Below, piece after piece: positions 44,565-52,401 of a stretch of DNA of 64,000 bases (its first letter is position 1; each line of letters starts with the position of its first letter). The notes beneath the pieces are model-generated. The model saw only the letters and a list, made by a program, of their open reading frames with translations, was not told the origin of the DNA and made no database searches. Position numbers and translations under genes: made by a program. Source of the stretch: RGIG2945 sp045540355 (GTDB lineage: Bacteria; Bacillota; Clostridia; Oscillospirales; Acutalibacteraceae); assembly GCA_045540355.1 (NCBI GenBank), contig JAZQHB010000056.1, positions 1 to 64,000 of the forward strand. Reading direction: 5' to 3'.

Positions 44565-44575
44565 TCTTAAAGAAG

Positions 44576-44611
44576 GCTGAAATCGTTGATATACAACGGT
44601 TTCAGCTTTTT
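44576..44611 (+). terminator. Terminator of the former tRNA gene
   Basis: GCTGAAA-T-CGTTG pairs with CAACG-G-TTTCAGC, followed by TTTTT. It sits 12 bases after the CCA end, as expected for the original tRNA transcription unit. Confidence 0.8.
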
Positions 44612-44670
44612 ACTTTTCTTCAAAAATCCGCAAATGGTCCTTGTTTGGTCCTTATTCTAAAAATCACGAA

Positions 44671-44710
44671 AGCCGGGAAGCCTTAAGTATCAAGGCCTCC
44701 CGGCTTTTTG
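44671..44710. terminator. Strong bidirectional terminator
   Basis: AGCCGGGAAGCCTT pairs with AAGGCCTCCCGGCT; T run on the + side, A/T on the other. It follows the excisionase-like gene on the minus strand. Confidence 0.8.
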
Positions 44711-44732
44711 TGTGGATCTTATCGGGTGTTTT

Positions 44733-44933
44733 TTATGAGCGATTTTTGCCCGACAAATAATCATAAAGCTGATCCATATCAATCAAGTTCCTATTCCCTA
44801 TAAGGGTAGAAACAATTTTCTTTTCCTCAATGAGCCTGCGGAGACCTCTTTCGGTTAAAGCGGTATTGCTGTCAGACTCTTTTATTTCCTTAATTGCTTG
44901 CTTTATTGTGCGCATTTTAGGGGCCATGGACAT
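44733..44933 (-). CDS. Excisionase-like small DNA-binding protein
   Basis: 66 residues from ATG 44933 (GGAGGTGATAAA upstream). Basic winged-helix pattern: APKMRTIKQAIKEIKESDSN, ALTERGLRRLIEEKKI, GNRNLIDMDQLYDYL, as in Xis-like proteins of Firmicute integrative elements that bend DNA for excision. It is divergent from the integrase at 45037. Confidence 0.7.
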   Translation of the reverse strand: MSMAPKMRTIKQAIKEIKESDSNTALTERGLRRLIEEKKIVSTLIGNRNLIDMDQLYDYLSGKNRS

Positions 44934-44966
44934 TTTATCACCTCCAATTTTGTGAATCATGACGCG

Positions 44967-44995
44967 TTGACGTTATTTGAGTCTGGAGTTATAAT
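44967..44995 (+). promoter_or_regulatory. Integrase promoter
   Basis: TTGACG (44967-44972) and TATAAT (44990-44995), 17-bp spacer, 42 bases before the integrase start. The -35 box is inside the 14-mer ACGCGTTGACGTTA that recurs at 49073-49086. Confidence 0.75.
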
Positions 44996-45036
44996 ATATA
45001 TGCAAACAGAACAAATGTACGTTTGCTGAAATATTT

Positions 45037-46239
45037 ATGAAAGAAGATGGTTTTATAGGTAGAATTGAAAAAAGAGGAAATGGATACCGTTTTAAGATTT
45101 ATGACGGTTACAAAGCTGACGGTACACAGAATATCGTTACTAAAACATGGGTTCCTGAACCGGGAATGACTCCGAAACAGATTGAGAAGGAATGCCAGAA
45201 GCAGTTTGTGATATTTGAGGAAGAAGTTAAAACGGGTTCGTTTGTATCGGCTAATGTTAAGTTTGAAGTAATGGCCGAAATGTTTCTGGCACAAGCGGAA
45301 CTTGAAGGAAACCACAAGCAGCTTACGCTTGAACGTCTTAAGGACTGCAAGGACAGAACATATAAAGCAATCGGTCATTTAAGGCTCGACCGCATTACAA
45401 CGGCTCATATTCAGAAATTCATCAACAGCCTTGCTCAGGAAGGTACAAATAAACACACCGGTAAAGGGCTTTCGGTCAAAACACAAAAGCTCTATAAGGG
45501 TTTTATATCCGATGTATATGATTTTGCCGCAAGATATTATAATATGTATTTGAAAGACCCTTGCAAAGGAGTACACACTGTTAAGGTTGAAACTAAAAAG
45601 CGTGAAATATATGATTTAGAGGAAATGCAGACGTTGGTAAATCTCCTTTGTGAAAAAGCACCTTTGAAATATAAAGTGTTTTTCATCATCGCAATGTTTA
45701 CGGGCTTCAGAAAAGGCGAAATTCTTGGGCTTGAATGGAGCGATATTGATTTTGAAAATCAAGTTATCAGTATAAACAGAACGTCGGTTTATTCTAAAGA
45801 AAAAGGTATAATAACGGGAACTCCGAAAACCGAAAACGGTTACAGAAGCCTGAAAGTTAATGATGAAGTAATAAATGCAATACTGGAACTCAAAGAAGAA
45901 CAAGACAAAAATATAGCTGAACTCGGCGATGCCTGGCATAAAACAGACAGACTTTTCACCGCTTGGAACGGTTTGCCTATGGGTCCCGATACACCGAGAC
46001 ATTGGCTTCAAAAATTCTGTAAAAAAGAGGGGCTTCGCTATGTGAATGTTCATAGTTTTCGTCACTTCAATGCTACTGCCTTGATTGAATTTAACTGCAA
46101 TGTTAATCAGGTTTCAGCATCGCTCGGACATTCTGATCCTACAACAACGCTTAATATCTACGCTCATGTTTTTGCAAAGGTTCAGGCTAAAGCCAGCGAG
46201 GCATTGTCCAACTCTATTTCACTCAATGTCGGCGGTTAA
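45037..46239 (+). CDS. int: Tyrosine-recombinase integrase (Tn916/phage type)
   Basis: 400 residues. N-terminal arm-binding region (FIGRIEKRGNGYRFKIYDG), core-binding domain (~70-180), and a catalytic domain with Arg in FTGFRKGEILGLEWSDI, HSFRHFNATALI, LGHSDPTTT and the nucleophile in LNIYAHV. All catalytic residues are present. The start has no strong ribosome binding site. It lies on the chromosome side of the tRNA fragment, so it may belong to a neighbouring or older element rather than to the ICE on the left. Confidence 0.9.
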   Translation: MKEDGFIGRIEKRGNGYRFKIYDGYKADGTQNIVTKTWVPEPGMTPKQIEKECQKQFVIFEEEVKTGSFVSANVKFEVMAEMFLAQAELEGNHKQLTLERLKDCKDRTYKAIGHLRLDRITTAHIQKFINSLAQEGTNKHTGKGLSVKTQKLYKGFISDVYDFAARYYNMYLKDPCKGVHTVKVETKKREIYDLEEMQTLVNLLCEKAPLKYKVFFIIAMFTGFRKGEILGLEWSDIDFENQVISINRTSVYSKEKGIITGTPKTENGYRSLKVNDEVINAILELKEEQDKNIAELGDAWHKTDRLFTAWNGLPMGPDTPRHWLQKFCKKEGLRYVNVHSFRHFNATALIEFNCNVNQVSASLGHSDPTTTLNIYAHVFAKVQAKASEALSNSISLNVGG

Positions 46240-46255
46240 CCCGTCGACATTGCTT

Positions 46256-47155
46256 TTAGTGCGATAAAAGATATGACTGCACGGTTACGTTATTTCTCCA
46301 GTGAGCCAAGTGAAAAATTGAAACTGCCGCAAGTGCAAGGTTATTGTATTCAGTTGCAAAACCGTATTTGATTGCCAACTTCTTGTTCTTACCTCTTATT
46401 TTGTATGTACCTTTGATAAGTTTTTCATCAAAAGGTTTGTGAACTATCGTGCCATCAGGAAGTTTCTTTGTGCAGTACAGTTTCCAACGTAAACGGATTT
46501 CGTCTGCAAGTTTTTCCGCATATCCTTCTTCTGTGTTGATTTTATTCAGATAATAGCCATAACATCTTTTGGCATTTTCAGCCCTGATGTGATGATAGTC
46601 AATAGAATTGGAAAGTTCGATCGGCTGAAAAACTTTTTCTTTTTCGCCGACATTAAAATATTCGCTGATGAAAACTTCATCTTCAGGCAGGATTCTCTGA
46701 AGAGAATCTTTGCCGCCTTTTCCGTTTTTGACGAAAACACATAAATGTCCCGATTCGTCCGTGACAAGGTCACGACCCTCAAGTTTGGCAAGCTCTGATG
46801 CTCTTATACCCACAACCCTCTGAAACGAAACCGAGCGTTCATATCTTGGATTGTCGATGTTGTTATCTGCACGAATTTTCTTGCCGTTATCCGAACGGGA
46901 TTTTGTATACTCGGCAGTATGACGGATAGGCTTCGTAATCAAATCCATCGGAACATTATAGAATCCGCACACTGCCGCAAGATAGCTGTGTATGGTGGAT
47001 GCACTATACTTACCTTGCAGATAATCCGAGTAATCCTGAATGTGCATAAAACATTCGTCGTGTGTTTTGCAATTGTGAAACTCACGGCAATATTTGATAT
47101 ATGCATCAAGCCATTTGCGATAGTTTTTCTGAGTACCAAAGCTTTTGGTCGACAA
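46256..47155 (-). CDS. Second tyrosine recombinase (XerC-like, divergent box II); start uncertain
   Basis: 299 residues to the first in-frame TTG at 47155, convergent with int. SAM-like N-terminal core-binding domain, then VVGIRASELAKLEG (Arg box I) and, at the end, FHLAHWRNNVTVQSYLL, matching the His and Tyr of box II. The frame is open back to a stop near 47252, and residues from 47230 (NANKQNKVRGKSITRQLRD) look coding, so the real protein is longer. The well-spaced ATG at 47226 (after AGAAAGGA) is out of frame, suggesting a non-standard ATT start at 47230 or a frameshift. Confidence 0.7.
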   Translation of the reverse strand: MSTKSFGTQKNYRKWLDAYIKYCREFHNCKTHDECFMHIQDYSDYLQGKYSASTIHSYLAAVCGFYNVPMDLITKPIRHTAEYTKSRSDNGKKIRADNNIDNPRYERSVSFQRVVGIRASELAKLEGRDLVTDESGHLCVFVKNGKGGKDSLQRILPEDEVFISEYFNVGEKEKVFQPIELSNSIDYHHIRAENAKRCYGYYLNKINTEEGYAEKLADEIRLRWKLYCTKKLPDGTIVHKPFDEKLIKGTYKIRGKNKKLAIKYGFATEYNNLALAAVSIFHLAHWRNNVTVQSYLLSH

Positions 47156-47242
47156 AAAAGCTTCTGTTTCATCACGCAGTTGTCTTGTGATGCTTTTGCC
47201 TCTGACTTTATTTTGCTTATTTGCATTAATCAGTCCTTTCTG

Positions 47243-47522
47243 AATACTTTAATTAACAACAAGCCATAAGGTTTTGAAAGGAATCTTTTCGCCCCGACCG
47301 CGTTAAAAAATCTTGAAATAACCTCGTATTTCTGCAAATTTTCGCCTTGTCGTGACAAAAATCTTCTCTTTCGAAACTGCTTCGCATCTGAAATACAAAA
47401 GGTTGCGTTCAGTCGGGCATTTATTCGATGCAGGCATACGAGCGTATGACAAAGAGAAAAATGTCCGAATGTGCGTGAAATTTTGTATTTCAGACTTATG
47501 TGTTGCTGTTAATTAAAGTATT
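47243..47522. repeat. 280-bp segment bounded by 28-bp inverted repeats
   Basis: Left arm 47243-47270 and right arm 47495-47522 match in 25 of 28 positions as inverted repeats, including 16 in a row (AATACTTTAATTAACA). A second, perfect 14-bp inverted pair TCTGAAATACAAAA (47387-47400) / TTTTGTATTTCAGA (47481-47494) abuts the right arm. CATACG/CGTATG forms a small hairpin inside. The left arm lies at the 5' end of the second recombinase gene. It may be a recombination substrate or a folded leader RNA. No gene is inside. Confidence 0.6.
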
Positions 47523-47529
47523 GTTATTG

Positions 47530-48180
47530 AAACTTTTTTCTGTTGATGTTTCTGCCAACCCGTTTGTTAAATCAATGGCGATGTCTCAATTTCCATACAG
47601 AAAATACATTCTGTCGCCGAGAAAAGGCCGGTTGAACAGGTTGCCGTCCTGTTCACACCAAAGTTTCTGAGCAAGAAATTCTTTCTCTTTTCGCTCAAAA
47701 AATTCTTGTTAGGTGGTTATCACGTAAAAATCACGATATTTTCGTGATAACCCCTAACGAAACAGACCGAAAAAACGGTCTGTTGTGACGCTGCGTTGTT
47801 TATTGCTTTTGTTCATAAGATACAACTTTTCAGCAACAAACAAACGCCGCATCACACCTCATCAGCTTTAAAAAATTCTGCTGATGACAAGGGGCTGCGA
47901 TTTTGCTTTTCAGGCATCATCCTTTCAAAAAAAGTCTGCAGCATAACATCAACAAATTTATCTCCGTTCATCTGTTGATGCACCCGCTGCGGTTTAAATG
48001 CTTGCTTTTTTCGTGCATCGGAGCATACACGACCACAGGCTGATTTGCCTGATGGAATTTCTCCTGTTGACTGTGTTATTCAATGGAAGTATGTAATTCA
48101 GGCAAGGTGTCCTGTTAATAGCCACAAAATTAAACTCCCGAAATGTGAGGCAAATCACACTCCGGGAGTTGTTTTTTTAT
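47530..48180 (+). ncRNA. Candidate large structured noncoding RNA
   Basis: 650 bp with no credible ORF but a dense series of perfect hairpins: TGAACAGG/CCTGTTCA (47633-47655), GTTAGG-GGTTATCACG/CGTGATAACC-CCTAAC (47708-47758), AACAGACCG/CGGTCTGTT (47761-47784), CATCAGC/GCTGATG (47860-47886), CATCAAC/GTTGATG (47947-47980), CAGGC/GCCTG (48036-48051). It ends in a strong terminator with T run (48133-48178). The order suggests a rightward transcript. Promoter not identified. Large ornate RNA classes near tRNAs and prophages are possible relatives; an oriT or plasmid origin is the alternative. Confidence 0.4.
48133..48178 (+). terminator. Strong terminator
   Basis: AACTCCCG with CGGGAGTT enclosing TGTGA/TCACA, followed by GTTTTTTT. 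It ends the hairpin-rich region just before the convergent AbiEi-like gene. Confidence 0.85.
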
Positions 48181-48186
48181 TAATTT

Positions 48187-48831
48187 TTATACCTTGCTCA
48201 AAATATATTTATCAATTTCTTTTCTTGACGCTGCGGATAAATCAAGTATGTCCGTATATTCCTTTAACCTTTCAATATTACGCTTCGGATGATTGAGGTA
48301 TCTTTCGGAGATATCCTCTAATGAAAAATCATCACCAAGCTTCTTTTTCAGTTTGTTTCTGCGGCTGAAGCAATCGCAGATTGTTCTTTCGAGGTTATAG
48401 CCGTTAACACCCAAATCTTTTATTTTTATCTTCCCTGTTTTAAGCAGGCGCTCATCTTCTATGTAATAGACGGAGATAGAGATGCCGTCTATTTCTTTTC
48501 TCTTGTGATGCGACAAGCTTCTCGGAACAGCGAGAGTATATGAATCAGGTCTTTTATCAATCAGCTTATACATATATAACATAGTTGCTTCGGCAAAAAC
48601 ACCGTTGGGTATTTTATTGGCAATAAGCCGCATTTTGTGAGACTTGTCGGTTTTGCTTTTTTTATATACTCCACGGGCGTATCTTACGAGAACACCTGCA
48701 CGGCAAAGGCTTGTCAGTTCCCGAACATCCTTTATGCCCGCTTTATACAATTCCTGTGTGGTGGCAAAGCCTTTTGAAAAATCGGCCTTTTCAAGCACAC
48801 CTTCAAGTCTTTTTATATTTGATTCGCCCAT
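48187..48831 (-). CDS. AbiEi-family antitoxin-like protein, apparently without its toxin
   Basis: 214 residues. N-terminal winged helix (SKGFATTQELYKAGI, RELTSLCRAGVLVRYARGVYKKS) then the AbiEi-type C-terminal domain (VFAEATMLYMYKLIDKRPDSYTLAVPRSL, GYNLERTICDCFSRRNKL). AbiEi proteins repress and neutralise AbiEii nucleotidyltransferase toxins in type IV TA/abortive infection systems. No AbiEii gene follows; the next feature downstream is a terminator. It may be a relic, a solo repressor, or act on a distant toxin. Confidence 0.75.
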   Translation of the reverse strand: MGESNIKRLEGVLEKADFSKGFATTQELYKAGIKDVRELTSLCRAGVLVRYARGVYKKSKTDKSHKMRLIANKIPNGVFAEATMLYMYKLIDKRPDSYTLAVPRSLSHHKRKEIDGISISVYYIEDERLLKTGKIKIKDLGVNGYNLERTICDCFSRRNKLKKKLGDDFSLEDISERYLNHPKRNIERLKEYTDILDLSAASRKEIDKYILSKV

Positions 48832-49217
48832 ATTCTCACTCTTTCAATTAGAATCGTTTCTTTAAATTTTCTGTATTTTTAATGTAAACTATAAAGCTTT
48901 GATAGATAAACTCATTAGACTAACCTCCGCTTGTTTAATGTTTATAATATACGCTACTCACAAAAACTTTACAAGACAAAATCGCAATAATTTGCGATTT
49001 TATCTTGTAATTGTAGTATTAATACGCTTTGTGCGCTTTCACCGGCCATGAAGCCGAATCTTTGTACATTTCACGCGTTGACGTTACCCGTTGACTCCTG
49101 GTACAATTATTCTGCAGAGGAAATATATCTTCTGTAATAAATTTTGGGAGTTGATTGATTTGTTTAGCCTTTTTAAATATGCCAAAATCATCTTTTATAT
49201 GAAAAGGAGGTATGATA
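48832..49217. promoter_or_regulatory. Intergenic region with a rightward promoter (49078-49107)
   Basis: TTGACG (49078-49083) and TACAAT (49102-49107), 18-bp spacer, read toward the gene at 49218. The -35 is in the same 14-mer (49073-49086) found at the integrase promoter. The rest is AT-rich with no gene seen. Confidence 0.6.
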
Positions 49218-49481
49218 ATGCCTGGCTTTATTGAAGAATTTTATTACGGCAACATCGAGCCGCAGGAATACAGCGCAGAACTCAAAGCGAAATTAAAGAA
49301 AAAGCAAAACGAACTGACTCAGATAGAAAAAGAACTTATGGGGAAATTGGCAGATGCCGATAAGGGGGTGTTTTCGGAATATGTAGACAAATATCTTGCG
49401 TTCCTGACAACAAGCATCACGGATAGCTTTATCACCGGGTTCAGATTTGGTGCAAAATTTACATTAGATACATTTAAATAA
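49218..49481 (+). CDS. DUF6809-like small protein
   Basis: 87 residues from ATG 49218, six bases after GGAGGT; the ATG at 49212 is too close to that site. PGFIEEFYYGNIEPQEYS and, near the end, SFITGFRFGAKFTLDTF match a small clostridial family (DUF6809) of helical proteins often near mobile elements. Function unknown. Confidence 0.65.
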   Translation: MPGFIEEFYYGNIEPQEYSAELKAKLKKKQNELTQIEKELMGKLADADKGVFSEYVDKYLAFLTTSITDSFITGFRFGAKFTLDTFK

Positions 49482-49627
49482 CAAAAGTATTTAATTTCCA
49501 TGTGCGTATTTTGTTCACGTAATGTTCCAAAAAACTTAGACAACCCGCGACGTGATTGTAACGTTCATATGTTATTATCCGTTTGTAAGGCACAGAAGTG
49601 TCAAATATTAAATAGGAGTTGAAATAT

Positions 49628-50194
49628 TTGAAAAATCATCTTAAAGAAATCATTGCCGAAAACATTTCAAAGAAATATGGATTTGAGAAAGAAAAAATCC
49701 TGTGTTTCTTTGACAAAAATCCGTATGTCAACTGCATTTTTCCCTATGCCGTAATGACGGCAATTCAAAAAAGTCTTGGGGCATCATCTTTGAGCGATAT
49801 TCTCACCGAGTATGAACGCAGTTATTATTTACTCGATGATGAACTTGAACCCGTGGCACTCCGCAAGAATGGGTTTGTTATCAGGGACAGCAGCTTTGCT
49901 AACCACGGAATTGAAGAGGGATATATAATCAAATATGATCCTGATGAAGTTTATTTCGGTGATTATCAGGCAATTGAACTGGACGGAGTTATTATTCCGG
50001 CTTTTGTTACAAATGAAAGAGACGGAAAGTGCGAACTGTATTTTGAGGATGACGCATATCAACCTGTAACTGTTTTTACAGATAAAATCAGATTTCTCGG
50101 CAAGCTTGTCGGATATCGTAGTCCCGATGAATTCTATTTCCGTGATTTTATTGAGGATGAATACGAAGATGATTACGACGAAACCGAGTATTAA
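49628..50194 (+). CDS. LexA/S24-like protein lacking an HTH and probably the catalytic Lys
   Basis: 188 residues from TTG 49628 (AGGAG ten bases upstream). Residues ~65-180 resemble the S24/LexA fold: FVIRDSSFANHGIEEGYIIKYDPDE (Ser in the usual place), ELDGVIIPAFV, CELYFEDDAYQPVTVF, IRFLGKLVGYRS. The strand that normally carries the catalytic Lys shows none, so autocleavage is unlikely. The N-terminal ~50 residues may be a degenerate helical domain. Tail very acidic. Could be a regulator or decoy; assignment tentative. Confidence 0.5.
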   Translation: MKNHLKEIIAENISKKYGFEKEKILCFFDKNPYVNCIFPYAVMTAIQKSLGASSLSDILTEYERSYYLLDDELEPVALRKNGFVIRDSSFANHGIEEGYIIKYDPDEVYFGDYQAIELDGVIIPAFVTNERDGKCELYFEDDAYQPVTVFTDKIRFLGKLVGYRSPDEFYFRDFIEDEYEDDYDETEY

Positions 50195-50198
50195 ACAC

Positions 50199-50234
50199 CA
50201 AGCCCGCAGGTTTTTGCCTGCGGGCTTGTGTTTT
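50199..50234 (+). terminator. Strong terminator
   Basis: CAAGCCCGCAGG pairs with CCTGCGGGCTTG, followed by TGTTTTG. It directly follows the gene ending at 50194. Confidence 0.85.
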
Positions 50235-50276
50235 GTGTAGTTGTTATTCTGAGCTAAAACAAGCTATCGATTTTGT

Positions 50277-50302
50277 AAAAAACATAGAAATTGATATTTC
50301 TA
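50277..50302 (-). terminator. Terminator region after lysA
   Basis: Minus-strand TAGAAAT/ATTTCTA hairpin (50285-50302) followed by a run of T residues (50277-50282), about 45 bases after the lysA stop. It would close the long biosynthetic operon. Confidence 0.55.
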
Positions 50303-50346
50303 CAAAAATTTTTGAGTATCATTTTGCAAAAACCGTCATATATAGT

Positions 50347-51648
50347 TTATATCAAATCATTATTTATGATATCGTCATATGTTTCCCTTTTGACTATAAT
50401 CTTCTTTTCCTCACCTCTTATTGCAACAATAGGCGGGCGAGGATTTCTGTTATAATTGCTCGCCATAGAATAGTTATAAGCACCCGTTGCAAGAACAGCA
50501 AGCGTATCTCCCACTTTGATTTCGGGCATAAGTATGTTTTCCTGAATCAAATCTCCCGATTCACAGCACTTACCTGCAACCGTAACGGGAGCCACCGGCT
50601 TTGCCGCAGCATTGTTTGCCAAAACAACGGAATATTTTGACCCATAAAGAATGTATCGCGGGTTATCTCCCATTCCGCCGTCAACCGACACATAAGTTCT
50701 CACATTCTCGATTTCTTTTATACTGCCGACTGTATACAATGTTATTCCGGCAGGAGCAACAATGGAGCGACCGGGTTCAAAGACCAGAAACGGGAGTTCA
50801 ACATTCTTTTCCATTGCAAGTGATTTTACGGTTTCCGCGACTTTACCGATATATTCCGAAGGAGTAAGTGGGTCATCGTCAGATGTGTATTTTATACCAA
50901 ACCCGCCGCCGAGATTAAGAATATTAACCTTCAGCGAAAGCTTATCTTGTAATTCAACAATAAAATTCATCATTACGCTTGCGGCTTCACAGAAGGGTTC
51001 AACATCAAATATCTGCGAGCCGATATGACAATGAACTCCGTCAACTTTAATGTTGCTAAGAGTAGTTGCATATTCATAAATTTTGAAAGCTTCTCCGTTT
51101 TCAAGAGCTACACCGAATTTTGAATCAATCTGCCCCGTTTTTATAAAATCATGGGTATGGGCATCAATACCAGGCTTTATTCTGAACAGTATCTTTTGAA
51201 CGAAATTTTTCTCTCTTGCAATTTCATTAATCAGTTCAAGCTCTTCCTTATTATCGACAACAAAATGTCCGACACCGAAGCTAATTGCAAGCTCGATTTC
51301 ATCATGGGTTTTGTTGTTACCGTGAAAAAACACTTTTTCCATAGGGAATCCCGCTTTGAAGAGAGTATAAATTTCTCCTCCCGAAACAGCATCAGCCCCC
51401 AGCCCTTCATCGGCAGCAAGTTTTGAAGTATACATTGTGCATAAAGCCTTGCTTGCAAAAAGGATAAGTCCGTTTCCGTCATAATGATATTCAAGAGCAG
51501 TTTTATATTCACGGCAATTTCTTCTCATTAAATCCTCATCAAGAACATAAAGCGGTGTTCCGAATTCTTTCGCAAGTTCAACGGTATCGTGACATCCTAC
51601 GGTCAAATGGTTATTTGCGTTAACAGACAAATTATCTGAATTAAACAT
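50347..51648 (-). CDS. lysA: Diaminopimelate decarboxylase
   Basis: 433 residues, fold-type III PLP enzyme converting meso-diaminopimelate to lysine. PLP lysine in LILFASKALCTMYT, substrate/PLP motifs GVHCHIGSQIFD, LNLGGGFGIKYT, EPGRSIVAPAG, and catalytic Cys in GKCCESGDL. Last gene of the leftward operon; fits with dapF and dapL upstream. Confidence 0.95.
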   Translation of the reverse strand: MFNSDNLSVNANNHLTVGCHDTVELAKEFGTPLYVLDEDLMRRNCREYKTALEYHYDGNGLILFASKALCTMYTSKLAADEGLGADAVSGGEIYTLFKAGFPMEKVFFHGNNKTHDEIELAISFGVGHFVVDNKEELELINEIAREKNFVQKILFRIKPGIDAHTHDFIKTGQIDSKFGVALENGEAFKIYEYATTLSNIKVDGVHCHIGSQIFDVEPFCEAASVMMNFIVELQDKLSLKVNILNLGGGFGIKYTSDDDPLTPSEYIGKVAETVKSLAMEKNVELPFLVFEPGRSIVAPAGITLYTVGSIKEIENVRTYVSVDGGMGDNPRYILYGSKYSVVLANNAAAKPVAPVTVAGKCCESGDLIQENILMPEIKVGDTLAVLATGAYNYSMASNYNRNPRPPIVAIRGEEKKIIVKRETYDDIINNDLI

Positions 51649-51666
51649 TTCGGCAATCCTTCTCTT

Positions 51667-52395
51667 TCATTTCTTAAATGTAATTATCCCTTTTCTCTTA
51701 TGCTCGCTTAGCTTATGCATATGCTCAATTATTTTTCGTTTATCCTCTGCAATATTTTCACCTGAGAGAAAAGAGTCAAGTTCTGCATAGGTTACTCCCA
51801 TTTCTTCTTCATCTGTCTGACCGTCAAACAGTGCTGCTGAAGGAGCTTTTTCTATTATGCGTTTGGGTGCATCAAGAAAACGGAGAAAATCATATATTTC
51901 GGTAACAGTCAGGTCTGCAATGGGGTTAAAATCGTGAGCACCGTCACCCCATTTTGTGAAATATCCAACATAGGCTTCACTCTTGTTTCCCGTTCCTGCA
52001 ACAAGCCTGTTTTCAGCAGCTGCAACAGAATACAATGTCAACATACGGATTCGGGGTGCCATATTCGCAAGTGCAGATTCATTTAATTCCGTTACATCCG
52101 TAATACTCGCAATTTCCGCTTCCTTCACGGGAGTCAAGTCAACCGTTCTGGTTTCGATTTCGTATTTCTCTGCAACGGTTTCGGCATCGACGGTATCTTC
52201 ATCATAATTTCTTTTTGAGGTGCACGGCATAATAATGCCTACCGTGTTATCACAGGCAGCTTTACAAAGAATACCGACCAAGGCAGAATCTTTGCCACCG
52301 CTGTTTCCGTAAACAATTCCCTTTGCGCCGCTTTGAGACAAAACGGATTTTATGAATTCAACTCTGTTTTCAAATTCTTTTTTATAATCACGCAT
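51667..52395 (-). CDS. nadE: NAD+ synthase, short ammonia-dependent type
   Basis: About 242 residues. ATP-pyrophosphatase P-loop GNSGGKDSALVG and the family motif VAGTGNKSEAYVGYFTKWGDGAHDFNPIADL. There is no nitrilase/glutaminase domain, so ammonia is the likely nitrogen donor. ATG 52395 is chosen over an upstream TTG. It starts seven bases after dapL. Confidence 0.93.
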   Translation of the reverse strand: MRDYKKEFENRVEFIKSVLSQSGAKGIVYGNSGGKDSALVGILCKAACDNTVGIIMPCTSKRNYDEDTVDAETVAEKYEIETRTVDLTPVKEAEIASITDVTELNESALANMAPRIRMLTLYSVAAAENRLVAGTGNKSEAYVGYFTKWGDGAHDFNPIADLTVTEIYDFLRFLDAPKRIIEKAPSAALFDGQTDEEEMGVTYAELDSFLSGENIAEDKRKIIEHMHKLSEHKRKGIITFKK

Positions 52396-52401
52396 TTCCA
52401 A

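Noticed and set aside
47796..47978. 60-residue ORF in the hairpin-rich region
   Set aside because: No ribosome binding site, composition unlike protein, and it is crossed by perfect stems.
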